Below, piece by piece: positions 1-7,969 of a DNA stretch of 64,000 bases. This stretch comes from Bacteroidota bacterium. GTDB lineage: Bacteria; Bacteroidota; Bacteroidia; B-17B0; Aurantibacillaceae. The stretch lies in NCBI GenBank assembly GCA_005787585.1, contig SYAL01000002.1:1-64000 (forward strand). The letters are read 5' to 3'. The notes beneath the pieces are model-generated. The model had not been told where the DNA came from. It made no database searches and worked only from the letters and a program-made list of their open reading frames with translations. A program made the position numbers and the translations under genes. Positions within the stretch are counted from its first letter, which is position 1. Every line of letters begins with the position of its first letter.

Positions 1-1356
1 AGCAAATGGAATATGAATAACGACCAAAAAAGCTAGAAGTAAAACAATAAAAGTAACTGGAATAACCACAATATTGCAAATAAAAAACCAAATCGGAAAT
101 TGTTTAAAAGCTAATAAAGTTAACGGTAGAGTGCTTATTGTAGCTGAAAATGAGGAGATAATACTTTGCCATATATTTTTTAAAATAATTGAATTTGGTT
201 GCCACCAATTACTAAAAATTGACTGATAATATAAAATGCCTAATAATGCAAAATAACTTAATAAAAAGCCAATATCCATTATAAAATAAGGGTTATAACT
301 AAGTAAAATAAATGCTGAAAATAAAAGTATATTAACTTGATTACGATAATCGCTTCTGAAATAAATTTTACCAATACCTAATAAATTAAACATAATAACT
401 GCTCTCAATACTGGTGCTGAAAAACCAGTTATTAATGCAAAAAGCCATAAAAAAAATGTAATCCAAAAAAACTTTATTAGTTTATACTTTTTTTTTCGAT
501 CTACTAAATCAAATAGAAAACCTAATACTAAAAAAATTAATCCTGTATGTAAACCTGATACAGACAATACATGTAAAGTACCTGAATGTGAAAATGCCTC
601 CATAATAGATTTATCTATCTCATCATCATATCCAGTAAGTAATGCAGCACAAATAGAATATGAATTTTTGTTTAATAAACTATGTTCTAAAGAATTCAAA
701 ATATATAATTTACATCTTAATCCTAATTGCCAAATAAATGAATTAGAATTAGGAATTAATAAATATTCATAATTTGATGAATCTAAAAAAGCAGTATGAT
801 AAACCTGTTTATAATTAAGATATTGCTTATAATTATATTCAAATGGATTTTTAGGCTCTGATACAGGCATTAACTTAACTTTAATGGCTAATGTCGAACC
901 AGCTTTTAATTGTTTATTTTTAAGTGATTTTTTTAAATAAACTATTAAATCTCCCTTAGCATTATTATATTCTCGATTTTTTTTAACAGCTAATACTGTT
1001 AAATTGCATTTAATAGTTTTATCTTTTTGAATGGGTAAATCATTAACTGCTGCAATAAATTGAATAATAGAATCTGATTCTAACAAATTACCATAATACA
1101 TTTGGTTTTCGCTAGTTGTTTGAATATGAACTAAATTATTACCAAAAAAAATAAAAAAAATATCAATAATAAATAACAATAAAAACTTTGAAACTAAACT
1201 AGATTTAATGAAAATTTTAACTGTAAACAAAATAACTACAATCAAAATAAACCATTTAAAATCAATACATGGTGTATTTAAATGTATAGCCACTAAAACA
1301 CCAACTACAAATGGAATTAAAATTCTAAAAAATGGAATTGTTTTAAATACAAACAT
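1..1356 (-). CDS. comEC: ComEC/Rec2 family DNA-uptake channel, 5' part only
   Basis: The frame is open from the ATG at 1356 to the window edge, giving 452 N-terminal residues; the C-terminus lies outside. Family role: inner-membrane channel that passes single-stranded DNA into the cytoplasm during natural transformation. Two N-terminal hydrophobic segments (about 10-30 and 33-72) are followed by a soluble DUF4131-like region (about 75-230, with NPFEYNYKQY near 170-179). The Competence domain follows, with HVLSVSGLHTG at 262-272, SAPVLRAVIMF at 313-323 and NPYFIMDIGFLLSY near 355-368, in a series of membrane helices. The order and motifs match Bacteroidota ComEC. Whether the C-terminal metallo-beta-lactamase-like domain is present cannot be seen. 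A TAACTTTA box ends 6 nt before the ATG. Confidence 0.93.
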   Translation of the reverse strand, partial: MFVFKTIPFFRILIPFVVGVLVAIHLNTPCIDFKWFILIVVILFTVKIFIKSSLVSKFLLLFIIDIFFIFFGNNLVHIQTTSENQMYYGNLLESDSIIQFIAAVNDLPIQKDKTIKCNLTVLAVKKNREYNNAKGDLIVYLKKSLKNKQLKAGSTLAIKVKLMPVSEPKNPFEYNYKQYLNYKQVYHTAFLDSSNYEYLLIPNSNSFIWQLGLRCKLYILNSLEHSLLNKNSYSICAALLTGYDDEIDKSIMEAFSHSGTLHVLSVSGLHTGLIFLVLGFLFDLVDRKKKYKLIKFFWITFFLWLFALITGFSAPVLRAVIMFNLLGIGKIYFRSDYRNQVNILLFSAFILLSYNPYFIMDIGFLLSYFALLGILYYQSIFSNWWQPNSIILKNIWQSIISSFSATISTLPLTLLAFKQFPIWFFICNIVVIPVTFIVLLLAFLVVIHIPFA

Positions 1357-1362
1357 TCTAAT

Positions 1363-1370
1363 TAAAGTTA
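1363..1370 (-). promoter_or_regulatory. Candidate -7 box for comEC (TAACTTTA)
   Basis: Read on the minus strand, TAACTTTA lies 6 nt before the comEC ATG. It differs from the Bacteroidota consensus TAnnTTTG only in the last base. It directly follows the T-run of the upstream terminator, so the terminator hairpin occupies the region where a -33 element would sit. No TTG is seen at 17-23 nt. Confidence 0.45.
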
Positions 1371-1371
1371 T

Positions 1372-1404
1372 AAAAAAATCCCGTTTAGAAAAGCTAAACG
1401 GGAT
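1372..1404 (-). terminator. Rho-independent terminator of the M43 protease operon
   Basis: A perfect 11-bp stem (1378-1388 with 1394-1404, loop 5 nt) is followed on the minus strand by seven T residues (A-run 1372-1378). It sits 21 nt after the stop of the protease gene and before comEC, separating the two minus-strand units. Confidence 0.9.
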
Positions 1405-1424
1405 TCTGATAAAAAAAATTTAAT

Positions 1425-3587
1425 TTAATTTATAACTAATTTTTTATGCATTTTTATTCCATTTATAGAAAGATTAATAAAATAAAGCCCTTTGGTCAGT
1501 TTATTATCCTTATTTATCGTAATAATTTGTTCACCAGAAAAAAGATTGTTATTTATTTCGGGAAGCATATTTTTACCTAAAACATCAACAACATTAACCT
1601 TTACTGATTTTGATTCGCTTAAATTAAATTTTAAATATGATTCCGAATTACTTGGATTTGGAGATAATGTTAAATTTAAACTTTTAGTCAATTGATTAAT
1701 TCCTACATCCTGACCACCAAAACTGGCAGCATCAATAAAAAAGTTATTTCTTACCCCTGCAGATCCTTGTTGAAAATTAAATCGAACAAGTAAACTTTGA
1801 GAATTAATATAATTTGGCCAAAATGGATGTTCAGAAATATTATAGGTTTTCCATTCAGATGATATAGATGGAAAAAATGGATTAGGATTTAGACCACCCG
1901 AACCAGCTGCTAATTGTGAAGAAGATAAAGTTGTCAAATTCGACCATGTTCCTCCACAATCAGTTGAAACTTGTATTTTTAATACATCATTATTAGTATT
2001 AGAACCTCGAGCGTATGAATATGAAAACTTCAAAGAATCAGTTTGATTATTCAAAACATTAATCATAGGCATTTGTAAAATATCCACCTCATTTACAACT
2101 GCCTGTTGACCATTAATATAATAGCAACTTACACCATCAAAGGCTGCTGAATTTGTTTGTTCCCATGTTGTTGAGGCTGCTGAAGAGTTTACAATTAACC
2201 AATCTTGAGGTAAGCCTTCATCTTCAAAACTCTCAAAATAAGATCCATTAATAGCTGCCATTCCATTTAATACAGTTACTGTTTTTACCTTTGTTGTTGA
2301 TCCCTGGGCATTAGCAACAGTTAAAGAAACATTAGTTACTCCTACATTAGAAAATGAAATACTAGTGATAGAATTATTAGGTGAAATAACAGTTGCAGAA
2401 TTATTTACAGCCCATTGGTATGATGAAATTATGCCATTGAAAGAAAAATCTTTCATAGTTAAAGAACCACCCGAGCATACTGTATAAGAATTATTGATTG
2501 ATAAAAAATCGGCAGTAGGTTTACAAGGTACATTTCCATTTACATCCGTATTAATTAAATTTTGGGCTGACCACAAATTATTTCTACCACTAGTAGCAGA
2601 TGACAATGCAGCCTGCATTTTAATAGTTTGACCTTGCGTAAAATTTTTGGCACAACTTGAATAATCCATAATGTTTTCAACATTTTGATAATATGGGTTT
2701 TGATTGGAGGTACAAACTATGGCAGAATTTGTAGAACTTGCAGGACAACTGCTGAAGTTACCTTTTGTATCAGGGGTATCGCTTACCCCATCACCACCAC
2801 TTAAAGAACCACATATAACACCAGGATTATTAGTGTTTCCAAAAGTATGAGCTAAATTTAACCAGTGGCCAATTTCGTGACTTAACAATCTTATGTCAAT
2901 AAAATTATTTAAATAATCGTGTCTGTAAACAATTGCATCTGCACTAGCTCCGGTTCCCCAAGTTCCTGGTTTATACGTATAACCAATTATTACACCGCCA
3001 CCGGTAACAGTACTCTGAGGAACAATCTGATTTACAATAATTACATTTAAATATTTGGATGGGTTCCAAGTAATACCCGTATAATTAGATGTTAGTGCCT
3101 GATTCCAATCTGTTTTGGTTGAATATATATGATTTATACCTGTTGTACAATTACCAGAAGGATCTTTTTTTGCCAACATGAATTTTATATCCGAATTAAC
3201 ATAAAGTGCCTGAAAAGGAGGAAAAATAGATGAAAAATCTGAGCCTCCCGCAGAGAAATCTAGATTAATTTTATCGATAGCATTGATACAAACTGCATCA
3301 GAAATATTTTCTGAACCACCAATATGTAAAATATGAAAGACGACAGGAATTGTAAATTGAACAGCAGCAGATTTACTATTGCCTTTTGTTTCCATTAAAT
3401 CCTCATACTCTTTTTGCATTTTAATTTGTGTTTTTTCATAAGCTACTTTTGCTTCTGGATTTTTAGTAAAATAGTCTTCCATTGCAGCATAAGTGTTGCA
3501 GGGCTGAATTATTTTTTCTTGTGAAGTAATTAAACTTGGAATTAATAAACCTAAACTTAAAGCAAAATTTAATAATTGTATTTTCAT
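1425..3587 (-). CDS. Secreted M43 zinc metalloprotease with PKD-like domain and T9SS sorting tail
   Basis: 720 residues. A signal peptide covers about 1-22. The catalytic domain (about 75-345) carries the extended zinc motif HEIGHWLNLAH at 237-247, with the catalytic Glu at 238 and the third His ligand at 247. A Met-turn (NIMDYSSC, Met307) follows, the pattern of pappalysin/cytophagalysin-type (M43) proteases. A PKD-like fold covers about 355-440. A region resembling a jelly-roll/MAM-like domain follows (about 450-630), and the last ~80 residues (from LTLSPNPSNSE) are a type A T9SS C-terminal sorting domain. The product is therefore expected outside the cell or on its surface. Its ATG overlaps the stop of the upstream SPFH gene (ATGA), so the two are probably co-translated. 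The substrate is unknown. Confidence 0.92.
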   Translation of the reverse strand: MKIQLLNFALSLGLLIPSLITSQEKIIQPCNTYAAMEDYFTKNPEAKVAYEKTQIKMQKEYEDLMETKGNSKSAAVQFTIPVVFHILHIGGSENISDAVCINAIDKINLDFSAGGSDFSSIFPPFQALYVNSDIKFMLAKKDPSGNCTTGINHIYSTKTDWNQALTSNYTGITWNPSKYLNVIIVNQIVPQSTVTGGGVIIGYTYKPGTWGTGASADAIVYRHDYLNNFIDIRLLSHEIGHWLNLAHTFGNTNNPGVICGSLSGGDGVSDTPDTKGNFSSCPASSTNSAIVCTSNQNPYYQNVENIMDYSSCAKNFTQGQTIKMQAALSSATSGRNNLWSAQNLINTDVNGNVPCKPTADFLSINNSYTVCSGGSLTMKDFSFNGIISSYQWAVNNSATVISPNNSITSISFSNVGVTNVSLTVANAQGSTTKVKTVTVLNGMAAINGSYFESFEDEGLPQDWLIVNSSAASTTWEQTNSAAFDGVSCYYINGQQAVVNEVDILQMPMINVLNNQTDSLKFSYSYARGSNTNNDVLKIQVSTDCGGTWSNLTTLSSSQLAAGSGGLNPNPFFPSISSEWKTYNISEHPFWPNYINSQSLLVRFNFQQGSAGVRNNFFIDAASFGGQDVGINQLTKSLNLTLSPNPSNSESYLKFNLSESKSVKVNVVDVLGKNMLPEINNNLFSGEQIITINKDNKLTKGLYFINLSINGIKMHKKLVIN

Positions 3588-4510
3588 AATGTATTTTTTA
3601 TTTGATTTAATGCCATCATATCTTTCATGGTTTTTTGCATACCTTCAACACTACCATCCAAAAATATAACATTTCCTTTCCCTTCTTGAGCAAAATTTTT
3701 AACCGCTTCGGTCCACATACTAAATAAAATTAAAGAAGAATCTAATTGGGCTTCTTCCATTTCTTTAGCTGCACCTGCCATTCCTTTTGCAACTTCTTTT
3801 CTAAACAAAGCAATTCCCTCACCTTTTAATTGAGAAGCATCTTTTTCGGCTTGTGCTGAAATTTTAATAAAATTACCTTCGGCCTCTGCAGCTTTAGTTC
3901 TTGTTATTAATAGTGCCTGACCTTCATTTTCGGCAGCAGATTTTAAATTATTACTTGCAACTACTTTTGCCATAGATCTCATAACCTCTTCATCAAAAGT
4001 AATGTCATTTAACTGCAAGTCTATTAAGTGATAGCCCCAATTTTCAAGCACTTGATCCAGCTGATCTTTAACAGCATCTACAATGTCTCTTCTTAAAATT
4101 AAGACTTCTGATTGTTTTTTTGTAGCAACAAAAGCTCTAACTGAACCTTCAACCGAACGAACCAATGCTTGCATAAAATTACGTTCATCAATAAATTTAA
4201 AAGCAACATTTTTAATGGTTTCTTCGTCGCTGTTAATTACTGAATAGAGTAACATAGCAGTAAAATTAACATTAGCTTGATCAATTGTAACTGCCTGAAA
4301 GCCTAACTCTGAACTAAGATTTTGTACAGATATTTTTTTAAATACTTTTTCAATAAATGGTATTTTAAAATTTAAACCTGGTCGCAAAATACGGCTGAAC
4401 TTACCAAAAATTGTTGTAATGGTGATAGTTCCCTGCTGAACAGTTACAAAAGATAAAAAAATAGTTAAAACTAAAAAGCTTATTAAAATTAATATTTCTA
4501 TTGATAACAT
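3584..4510 (-). CDS. SPFH/Band 7 (stomatin-like) membrane protein
   Basis: 308 residues. A single N-terminal membrane anchor (about 5-25) is followed by a Band 7 domain (about 25-200, starting VQQGTITITTIFGKFSRIL) and an Ala/Glu-rich coiled coil (about 190-260) typical of stomatin/prohibitin-like oligomers. The family forms membrane scaffolds and often modulates membrane proteases. Here the stop codon overlaps the ATG of a secreted M43 metalloprotease, an operon partner different from the NfeD-type partners usual for bacterial slipins. A TATCTTTG box lies 20 nt upstream. A specific HflK/HflC or QmcA assignment is not supported. Confidence 0.87.
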   Translation of the reverse strand: MLSIEILILISFLVLTIFLSFVTVQQGTITITTIFGKFSRILRPGLNFKIPFIEKVFKKISVQNLSSELGFQAVTIDQANVNFTAMLLYSVINSDEETIKNVAFKFIDERNFMQALVRSVEGSVRAFVATKKQSEVLILRRDIVDAVKDQLDQVLENWGYHLIDLQLNDITFDEEVMRSMAKVVASNNLKSAAENEGQALLITRTKAAEAEGNFIKISAQAEKDASQLKGEGIALFRKEVAKGMAGAAKEMEEAQLDSSLILFSMWTEAVKNFAQEGKGNVIFLDGSVEGMQKTMKDMMALNQIKNTL

Positions 4511-4528
4511 TATAAGATATTATATTTG
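4501..4528 (+). promoter_or_regulatory. Promoter of the TPR gene (TTG-N17-TATATTTG)
   Basis: TTG at 4501-4503, a 17-nt spacer and TATATTTG at 4521-4528 match the Bacteroidota housekeeping promoter. The ATG is 23 nt downstream at 4552. The -7 box lies only 2 nt from the divergent minus-strand box at 4531-4538, and the -33 element lies inside the first codons of the SPFH gene. Confidence 0.65.
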
Positions 4529-4530
4529 TT

Positions 4531-4538
4531 CAAAGATA
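4531..4538 (-). promoter_or_regulatory. -7 box of the SPFH/M43 operon (TATCTTTG)
   Basis: On the minus strand TATCTTTG matches TAnnTTTG exactly and ends 20 nt before the SPFH ATG at 4510. No TTG is present at 17-23 nt upstream. It is divergent from, and almost touching, the plus-strand TATATTTG at 4521-4528. Confidence 0.55.
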
Positions 4539-4551
4539 ATAAATAAATTTA

Positions 4552-5658
4552 ATGTTTAAAATAAAAACAATCTTTAAAATTATTAAAAATAGATATGTAT
4601 ACATATTAATTTGTTTATTTTATTTTACGAAACAATACCCTCAAGTAATTCAATCTGACTCTATTCCTATACATGTAAAAGAATTCCGTAAAGCTTTAAC
4701 TTTTATTGATTCATCCAAATACGAACAGGCTTCAAAAATATTAAAAAAAATCATTAAAAAAAATCCTGATTTTTTTGAAGCAATAATTAAACAAGCTTTT
4801 ATTAAAATTGAATTAAAAGATTATGATGGAGCAGAGAAAGAATTAGAAAAAGCAACAAAAATAAAACCACTTTTCTATGAAACCGAAAAATTAAAAGGCA
4901 TAAATTATTATTTGAATAATAAATATAGTGAATGCAAAATTGCTTTTGATACTGCCCTTTACCTTGCTGTTGAGGATAAAATTGACGATCCTGAAATATA
5001 CTATTATAGAGCAAGATTGATGTTAATTGGTAAAAATTATATAAAAGCTTTAGAAGCATGTGAATCAGCAATAGACTTAAAGCCCATTTATGTAAACGTT
5101 ATGACATTGAAAGCTGAAATCAGATTTGAAATGAAAAATTATAATCATGTTATATTCGAAACAAGTGAAGCTATAAAAAATTCTAACGAAAAAAAAATAA
5201 ATTATCTAAACTATAAACTCAGAGCAAAAAGCAAATTCGAAATAAAAGATTTTCAAGGAGCTGTAAATGATTGGAATGTTTATATTGAAAATATCGGGGT
5301 TGATGAAGAAAATTTAATTTCAAGAGCAGCTGCAAAAATAAATATTAACGATTTTTCTGGAGCTATTAATGATTTAGATGCAGCTATTAATTTTAATTCT
5401 AAAAATCCAGTAAGCTATTGTTATCGGGGTGTTGCAAGAGGTGGGATAAAAAATTATTCTGCAGCACTGAAAGATTTAGATATTTCGATAAAATTAAAAT
5501 TTAATTACTCTTCGGCATATTTAAATAGGGCAGCAATAAGAATGGCTCTCAAAGATAAACAAGGCGCCTGCGATGATTTAGAAAAAGCTGATGGATTAGG
5601 AAATGAAATGGCTTTAAAATTAGTAGAAAAATATTGTAAAGATAAAATTAAACGTTAA
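4552..5658 (+). CDS. Tetratricopeptide-repeat protein, exported or membrane-anchored
   Basis: 368 residues. An uncleaved signal or signal peptide lies at about 12-32 (YVYILICLFYF core). The remainder is tandem TPR units with regular ~34-residue spacing and the small-residue/aromatic TPR pattern, for example ALTFIDSSKYEQASKILKK near 50-68 and AINDLDAAINFNSKNPVSYC near 278-297. TPR arrays are protein-interaction scaffolds and no enzyme domain is visible. A partner cannot be deduced: the upstream SPFH operon is divergent, and the downstream apaG gene is convergent and shares a TTAA at the stop codons (5655-5658). Confidence 0.85.
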   Translation: MFKIKTIFKIIKNRYVYILICLFYFTKQYPQVIQSDSIPIHVKEFRKALTFIDSSKYEQASKILKKIIKKNPDFFEAIIKQAFIKIELKDYDGAEKELEKATKIKPLFYETEKLKGINYYLNNKYSECKIAFDTALYLAVEDKIDDPEIYYYRARLMLIGKNYIKALEACESAIDLKPIYVNVMTLKAEIRFEMKNYNHVIFETSEAIKNSNEKKINYLNYKLRAKSKFEIKDFQGAVNDWNVYIENIGVDEENLISRAAAKININDFSGAINDLDAAINFNSKNPVSYCYRGVARGGIKNYSAALKDLDISIKLKFNYSSAYLNRAAIRMALKDKQGACDDLEKADGLGNEMALKLVEKYCKDKIKR

Positions 5659-6041
5659 TTCAATTTTGCTGGTACAATTAAGTCAAATTTTGGAATTTGA
5701 ACATCAAAAAGTTTATCAGTTAAAATATCTTTTAAGGTATAAAAACCTTTCATATATCCAATTTCGCTATTTAAATTACAGCCACTATTATATTTAAATT
5801 TACTCCCGGGCTTTATAGTTGGCATCTCACCTACTACTCCTTCCCCATCTACAGTGTGTTTTTCGCCATTACTATCAAATATATCCCAATGGCGTTTTAT
5901 TAATTGAACCGAATAATCTGAATGATTTAAAATGGTAACAAAATAGATAAAAAAATAATGATTTTTGCCCGGTACACTATGTTGGGCGTGAAAACGAGAT
6001 TCTACTGAGATTTCGATGTTATGAGTTGTTATTTTAACCAT
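5655..6041 (-). CDS. apaG: ApaG domain protein
   Basis: 128 residues, the usual length of bacterial ApaG. The beta-sandwich signature is clear: YFVTILNHSDYSVQLIKRHW near 33-52, then a region around GEGVVGEMPTIKPGSKFKYNSGC. The exact function is unsettled; the family was linked to Co2+/Mg2+ efflux phenotypes and to diadenosine tetraphosphate metabolism next to apaH, but apaH is not adjacent here. It lies 21 nt downstream of bshA on the same strand and is probably read from the bshA promoter. Its stop overlaps that of the convergent TPR gene. Confidence 0.93.
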   Translation of the reverse strand: MVKITTHNIEISVESRFHAQHSVPGKNHYFFIYFVTILNHSDYSVQLIKRHWDIFDSNGEKHTVDGEGVVGEMPTIKPGSKFKYNSGCNLNSEIGYMKGFYTLKDILTDKLFDVQIPKFDLIVPAKLN

Positions 6042-6062
6042 TTCAATATATTAAGCTAAAAC

Positions 6063-7190
6063 TTATTCTTTACTAATCATTTGCTTATATAACTTTTCGT
6101 ATTGTGGAAGTATTTTATGTATATCAAACTTTTTTGCCTGATCAAAAGCATTTTCTCTAAATTGATTTAACAAATTTTCATCGCTCAAAATTTTAATAGC
6201 ATATTTTGCCATTTCGTCTACATTACCCAAATCACTTAAAAATCCTGTTTTACCGTGTATATTTACTTCAGGCAAACCACCTCCATTAGTACTTATAACA
6301 GGAACTTTCATAGCCATTGCTTCTAAGGCCGATAAGCCGAAGCTTTCTGTTTCAGAGGGTAATAAAAATAAATCTGATACACTTAAAATTTCTTTTGGAT
6401 CAGCTATTTTACCTAAAAAAACTACATCGTGAGTTATATTAAGCTTACGACAAAGTAACTCGATTGAGGGTTTTTCAGGCCCGTCACCAACTAAAATTAA
6501 TTTTGACGAGAATTTATTTTTTATTAAGTTGAATATATGAATTAGATCTTTTACACGTTTTACTTTTCTAAAATTACTAATGTGTACTAATAGTTTTTCG
6601 CCATTTGGTGCATATTTTCTTTTTATAGACTCGTCGCGAAGCAAATTATATTCTTTGATATTAATAAAATTAGGAATTACTGTAATTTGATTATCTATTT
6701 TAAATGTTTTTAAAGTATCTTTTTTTAAACTTTGAGATACTGAGGTAATTGCATTACTATGATTTAAAGAAAAACGAATAACTGGTTCAAAGGCAGGATC
6801 TTTTCCTACTAAAGTAATATCTGTTCCATGCAAGGTAGTAACATAAGGTAATTTAATTTTTTTAGACTTTAAAATTTGCTGCGCCATATAAGCTACCGAA
6901 GCATGAGGTATTGCATAATGAACATGTAAAACATCTAATTGTTCATATATAGCCACATCTACAATTTTACTAGCCAATACACTTTCATAAGGTTGATAGT
7001 CAAAAAGTGGATAATCGTTAACGTTAAACTCATGATAAAATAAATTTTCGCTAAACAAATTTAAACGAAAAGGCTGGCTATATGACATAAAATGAACTTT
7101 ATGTCCTTTATTTGCTAAAGCTATACCTAACTCTGTTGCAACTACTCCACTTCCACCATAAGTTGGGAAGCAAACCATACCAATATTCAT
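6063..7190 (-). CDS. bshA: N-acetyl-alpha-D-glucosaminyl L-malate synthase
   Basis: First step of bacillithiol synthesis: transfers GlcNAc from UDP-GlcNAc to L-malate. 375 residues, a GT-B fold GT4 glycosyltransferase. The N-terminal loop YGGSGVVATELG (11-22) and HGTD (121-124) are characteristic of BshA. The nucleotide-sugar domain carries the E-x7-E motif (Glu282 and Glu290 within ETESFGLSALE). Bacillithiol replaces glutathione as the main thiol in Firmicutes and many Bacteroidota. bshB and bshC are not in this window. The start is fixed by a TAATTTTG box ending 4 nt before the ATG, implying a leaderless mRNA. Confidence 0.95.
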   Translation of the reverse strand: MNIGMVCFPTYGGSGVVATELGIALANKGHKVHFMSYSQPFRLNLFSENLFYHEFNVNDYPLFDYQPYESVLASKIVDVAIYEQLDVLHVHYAIPHASVAYMAQQILKSKKIKLPYVTTLHGTDITLVGKDPAFEPVIRFSLNHSNAITSVSQSLKKDTLKTFKIDNQITVIPNFINIKEYNLLRDESIKRKYAPNGEKLLVHISNFRKVKRVKDLIHIFNLIKNKFSSKLILVGDGPEKPSIELLCRKLNITHDVVFLGKIADPKEILSVSDLFLLPSETESFGLSALEAMAMKVPVISTNGGGLPEVNIHGKTGFLSDLGNVDEMAKYAIKILSDENLLNQFRENAFDQAKKFDIHKILPQYEKLYKQMISKE

Positions 7191-7194
7191 AAAT

Positions 7195-7202
7195 CAAAAT
7201 TA
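7195..7202 (-). promoter_or_regulatory. -7 box of bshA (TAATTTTG), 4 nt before the ATG
   Basis: An exact TAnnTTTG match on the minus strand, followed by ATTT and the bshA ATG. Transcription from this box would begin at or within a few bases of the start codon. Confidence 0.55.
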
Positions 7203-7260
7203 CAAATAAAAAAACAAGAATAATGTTAAGTTAAACCTAAAAAATCTAAAATTTGATGGT

Positions 7261-7268
7261 TATCTTTG
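7261..7268 (+). promoter_or_regulatory. -7 box of queE (TATCTTTG)
   Basis: An exact TAnnTTTG match ending 6 nt before the TTG codon at 7275. It supports initiation at or just after this point and makes any start further upstream impossible. It is divergent from the bshA box about 60 bp away. Confidence 0.6.
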
Positions 7269-7274
7269 TAATAA

Positions 7275-7928
7275 TTGAGCTATAAATTACATAGTATTAA
7301 TACAAAAGATAAAGTGTTATTAGACAATGGCACTTTGTTACCTTTAATGGAGGAGTTTTATACCATTCAAGGTGAAGGATTTAATACTGGTAAAGCTGCA
7401 TATTTTATAAGAATTGGCGGTTGTGATATTGGCTGTCATTGGTGCGATGTTAAAGAAAGTTGGGATGCTAATTTACATCCTCTTACCTCAATAAACCAAA
7501 TTATTAATAATATTTTGTATCACAAAGCAACAAGTGTTGTTGTTACTGGAGGTGAGCCCTTAATTTATAATTTAGAATTACTTTGTAAACAATTAAAAGA
7601 AAATTTAATTAAAACATTTATCGAAACATCTGGTGCGTATCAATTAAGTGGGGATTGGGATTGGATTTGTTTATCACCCAAAAAAAATATGATACCCTTA
7701 CCTGAAATTTATTTAAAAGCAAATGAATTAAAAGTGATAATTTTTAATTTACATGATTTTATTTGGGCAGAAGAGCAATCAAAGAAAGTAAATTCGAACT
7801 GTTATTTTTATCTTCAACCTGAATGGAGTAAGCAAAAAGAATTAATTCCATTAATAATTGATTATGTAAAAAAAAATCCAAAATGGATGATTAGTTTACA
7901 AACTCATAAATACATGAATATACCTTAA
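7275..7928 (+). CDS. queE: 7-carboxy-7-deazaguanine synthase (radical SAM)
   Basis: Converts 6-carboxytetrahydropterin to 7-carboxy-7-deazaguanine in queuosine/preQ0 synthesis. 217 residues. The CxxxCxxC cluster-binding motif is C50-C54-C57 inside RIGGCDIGCHWCDVK. The substrate-site region LMEEFYTIQGEGF (24-36) and the glycine-rich VVVTGGEP match QueE. No other queuosine genes are nearby. The start is a TTG codon that keeps an N-terminal stretch found in Bacteroidota relatives; the only nearby ATG (7347, residue 25) would cut into conserved sequence just before MEEFYTIQGEG. The adjacent TATCTTTG box implies a leaderless or nearly leaderless mRNA. Confidence 0.93.
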   Translation: MSYKLHSINTKDKVLLDNGTLLPLMEEFYTIQGEGFNTGKAAYFIRIGGCDIGCHWCDVKESWDANLHPLTSINQIINNILYHKATSVVVTGGEPLIYNLELLCKQLKENLIKTFIETSGAYQLSGDWDWICLSPKKNMIPLPEIYLKANELKVIIFNLHDFIWAEEQSKKVNSNCYFYLQPEWSKQKELIPLIIDYVKKNPKWMISLQTHKYMNIP

Positions 7929-7969
7929 TTAATTTAGTTTTTTTAATTTAATCTATTCTAATTAAATAA

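Noticed and set aside
1208-1423. 71-codon plus-strand open frame over comEC and the terminator
   Set aside because: Lies opposite the comEC coding frame, whose translation matches the family throughout.
1425-4510. SPFH-M43 pair considered as a defence system
   Set aside because: The protease has a signal peptide and a T9SS tail, so it acts outside the cell; no nuclease or sensor gene is linked.
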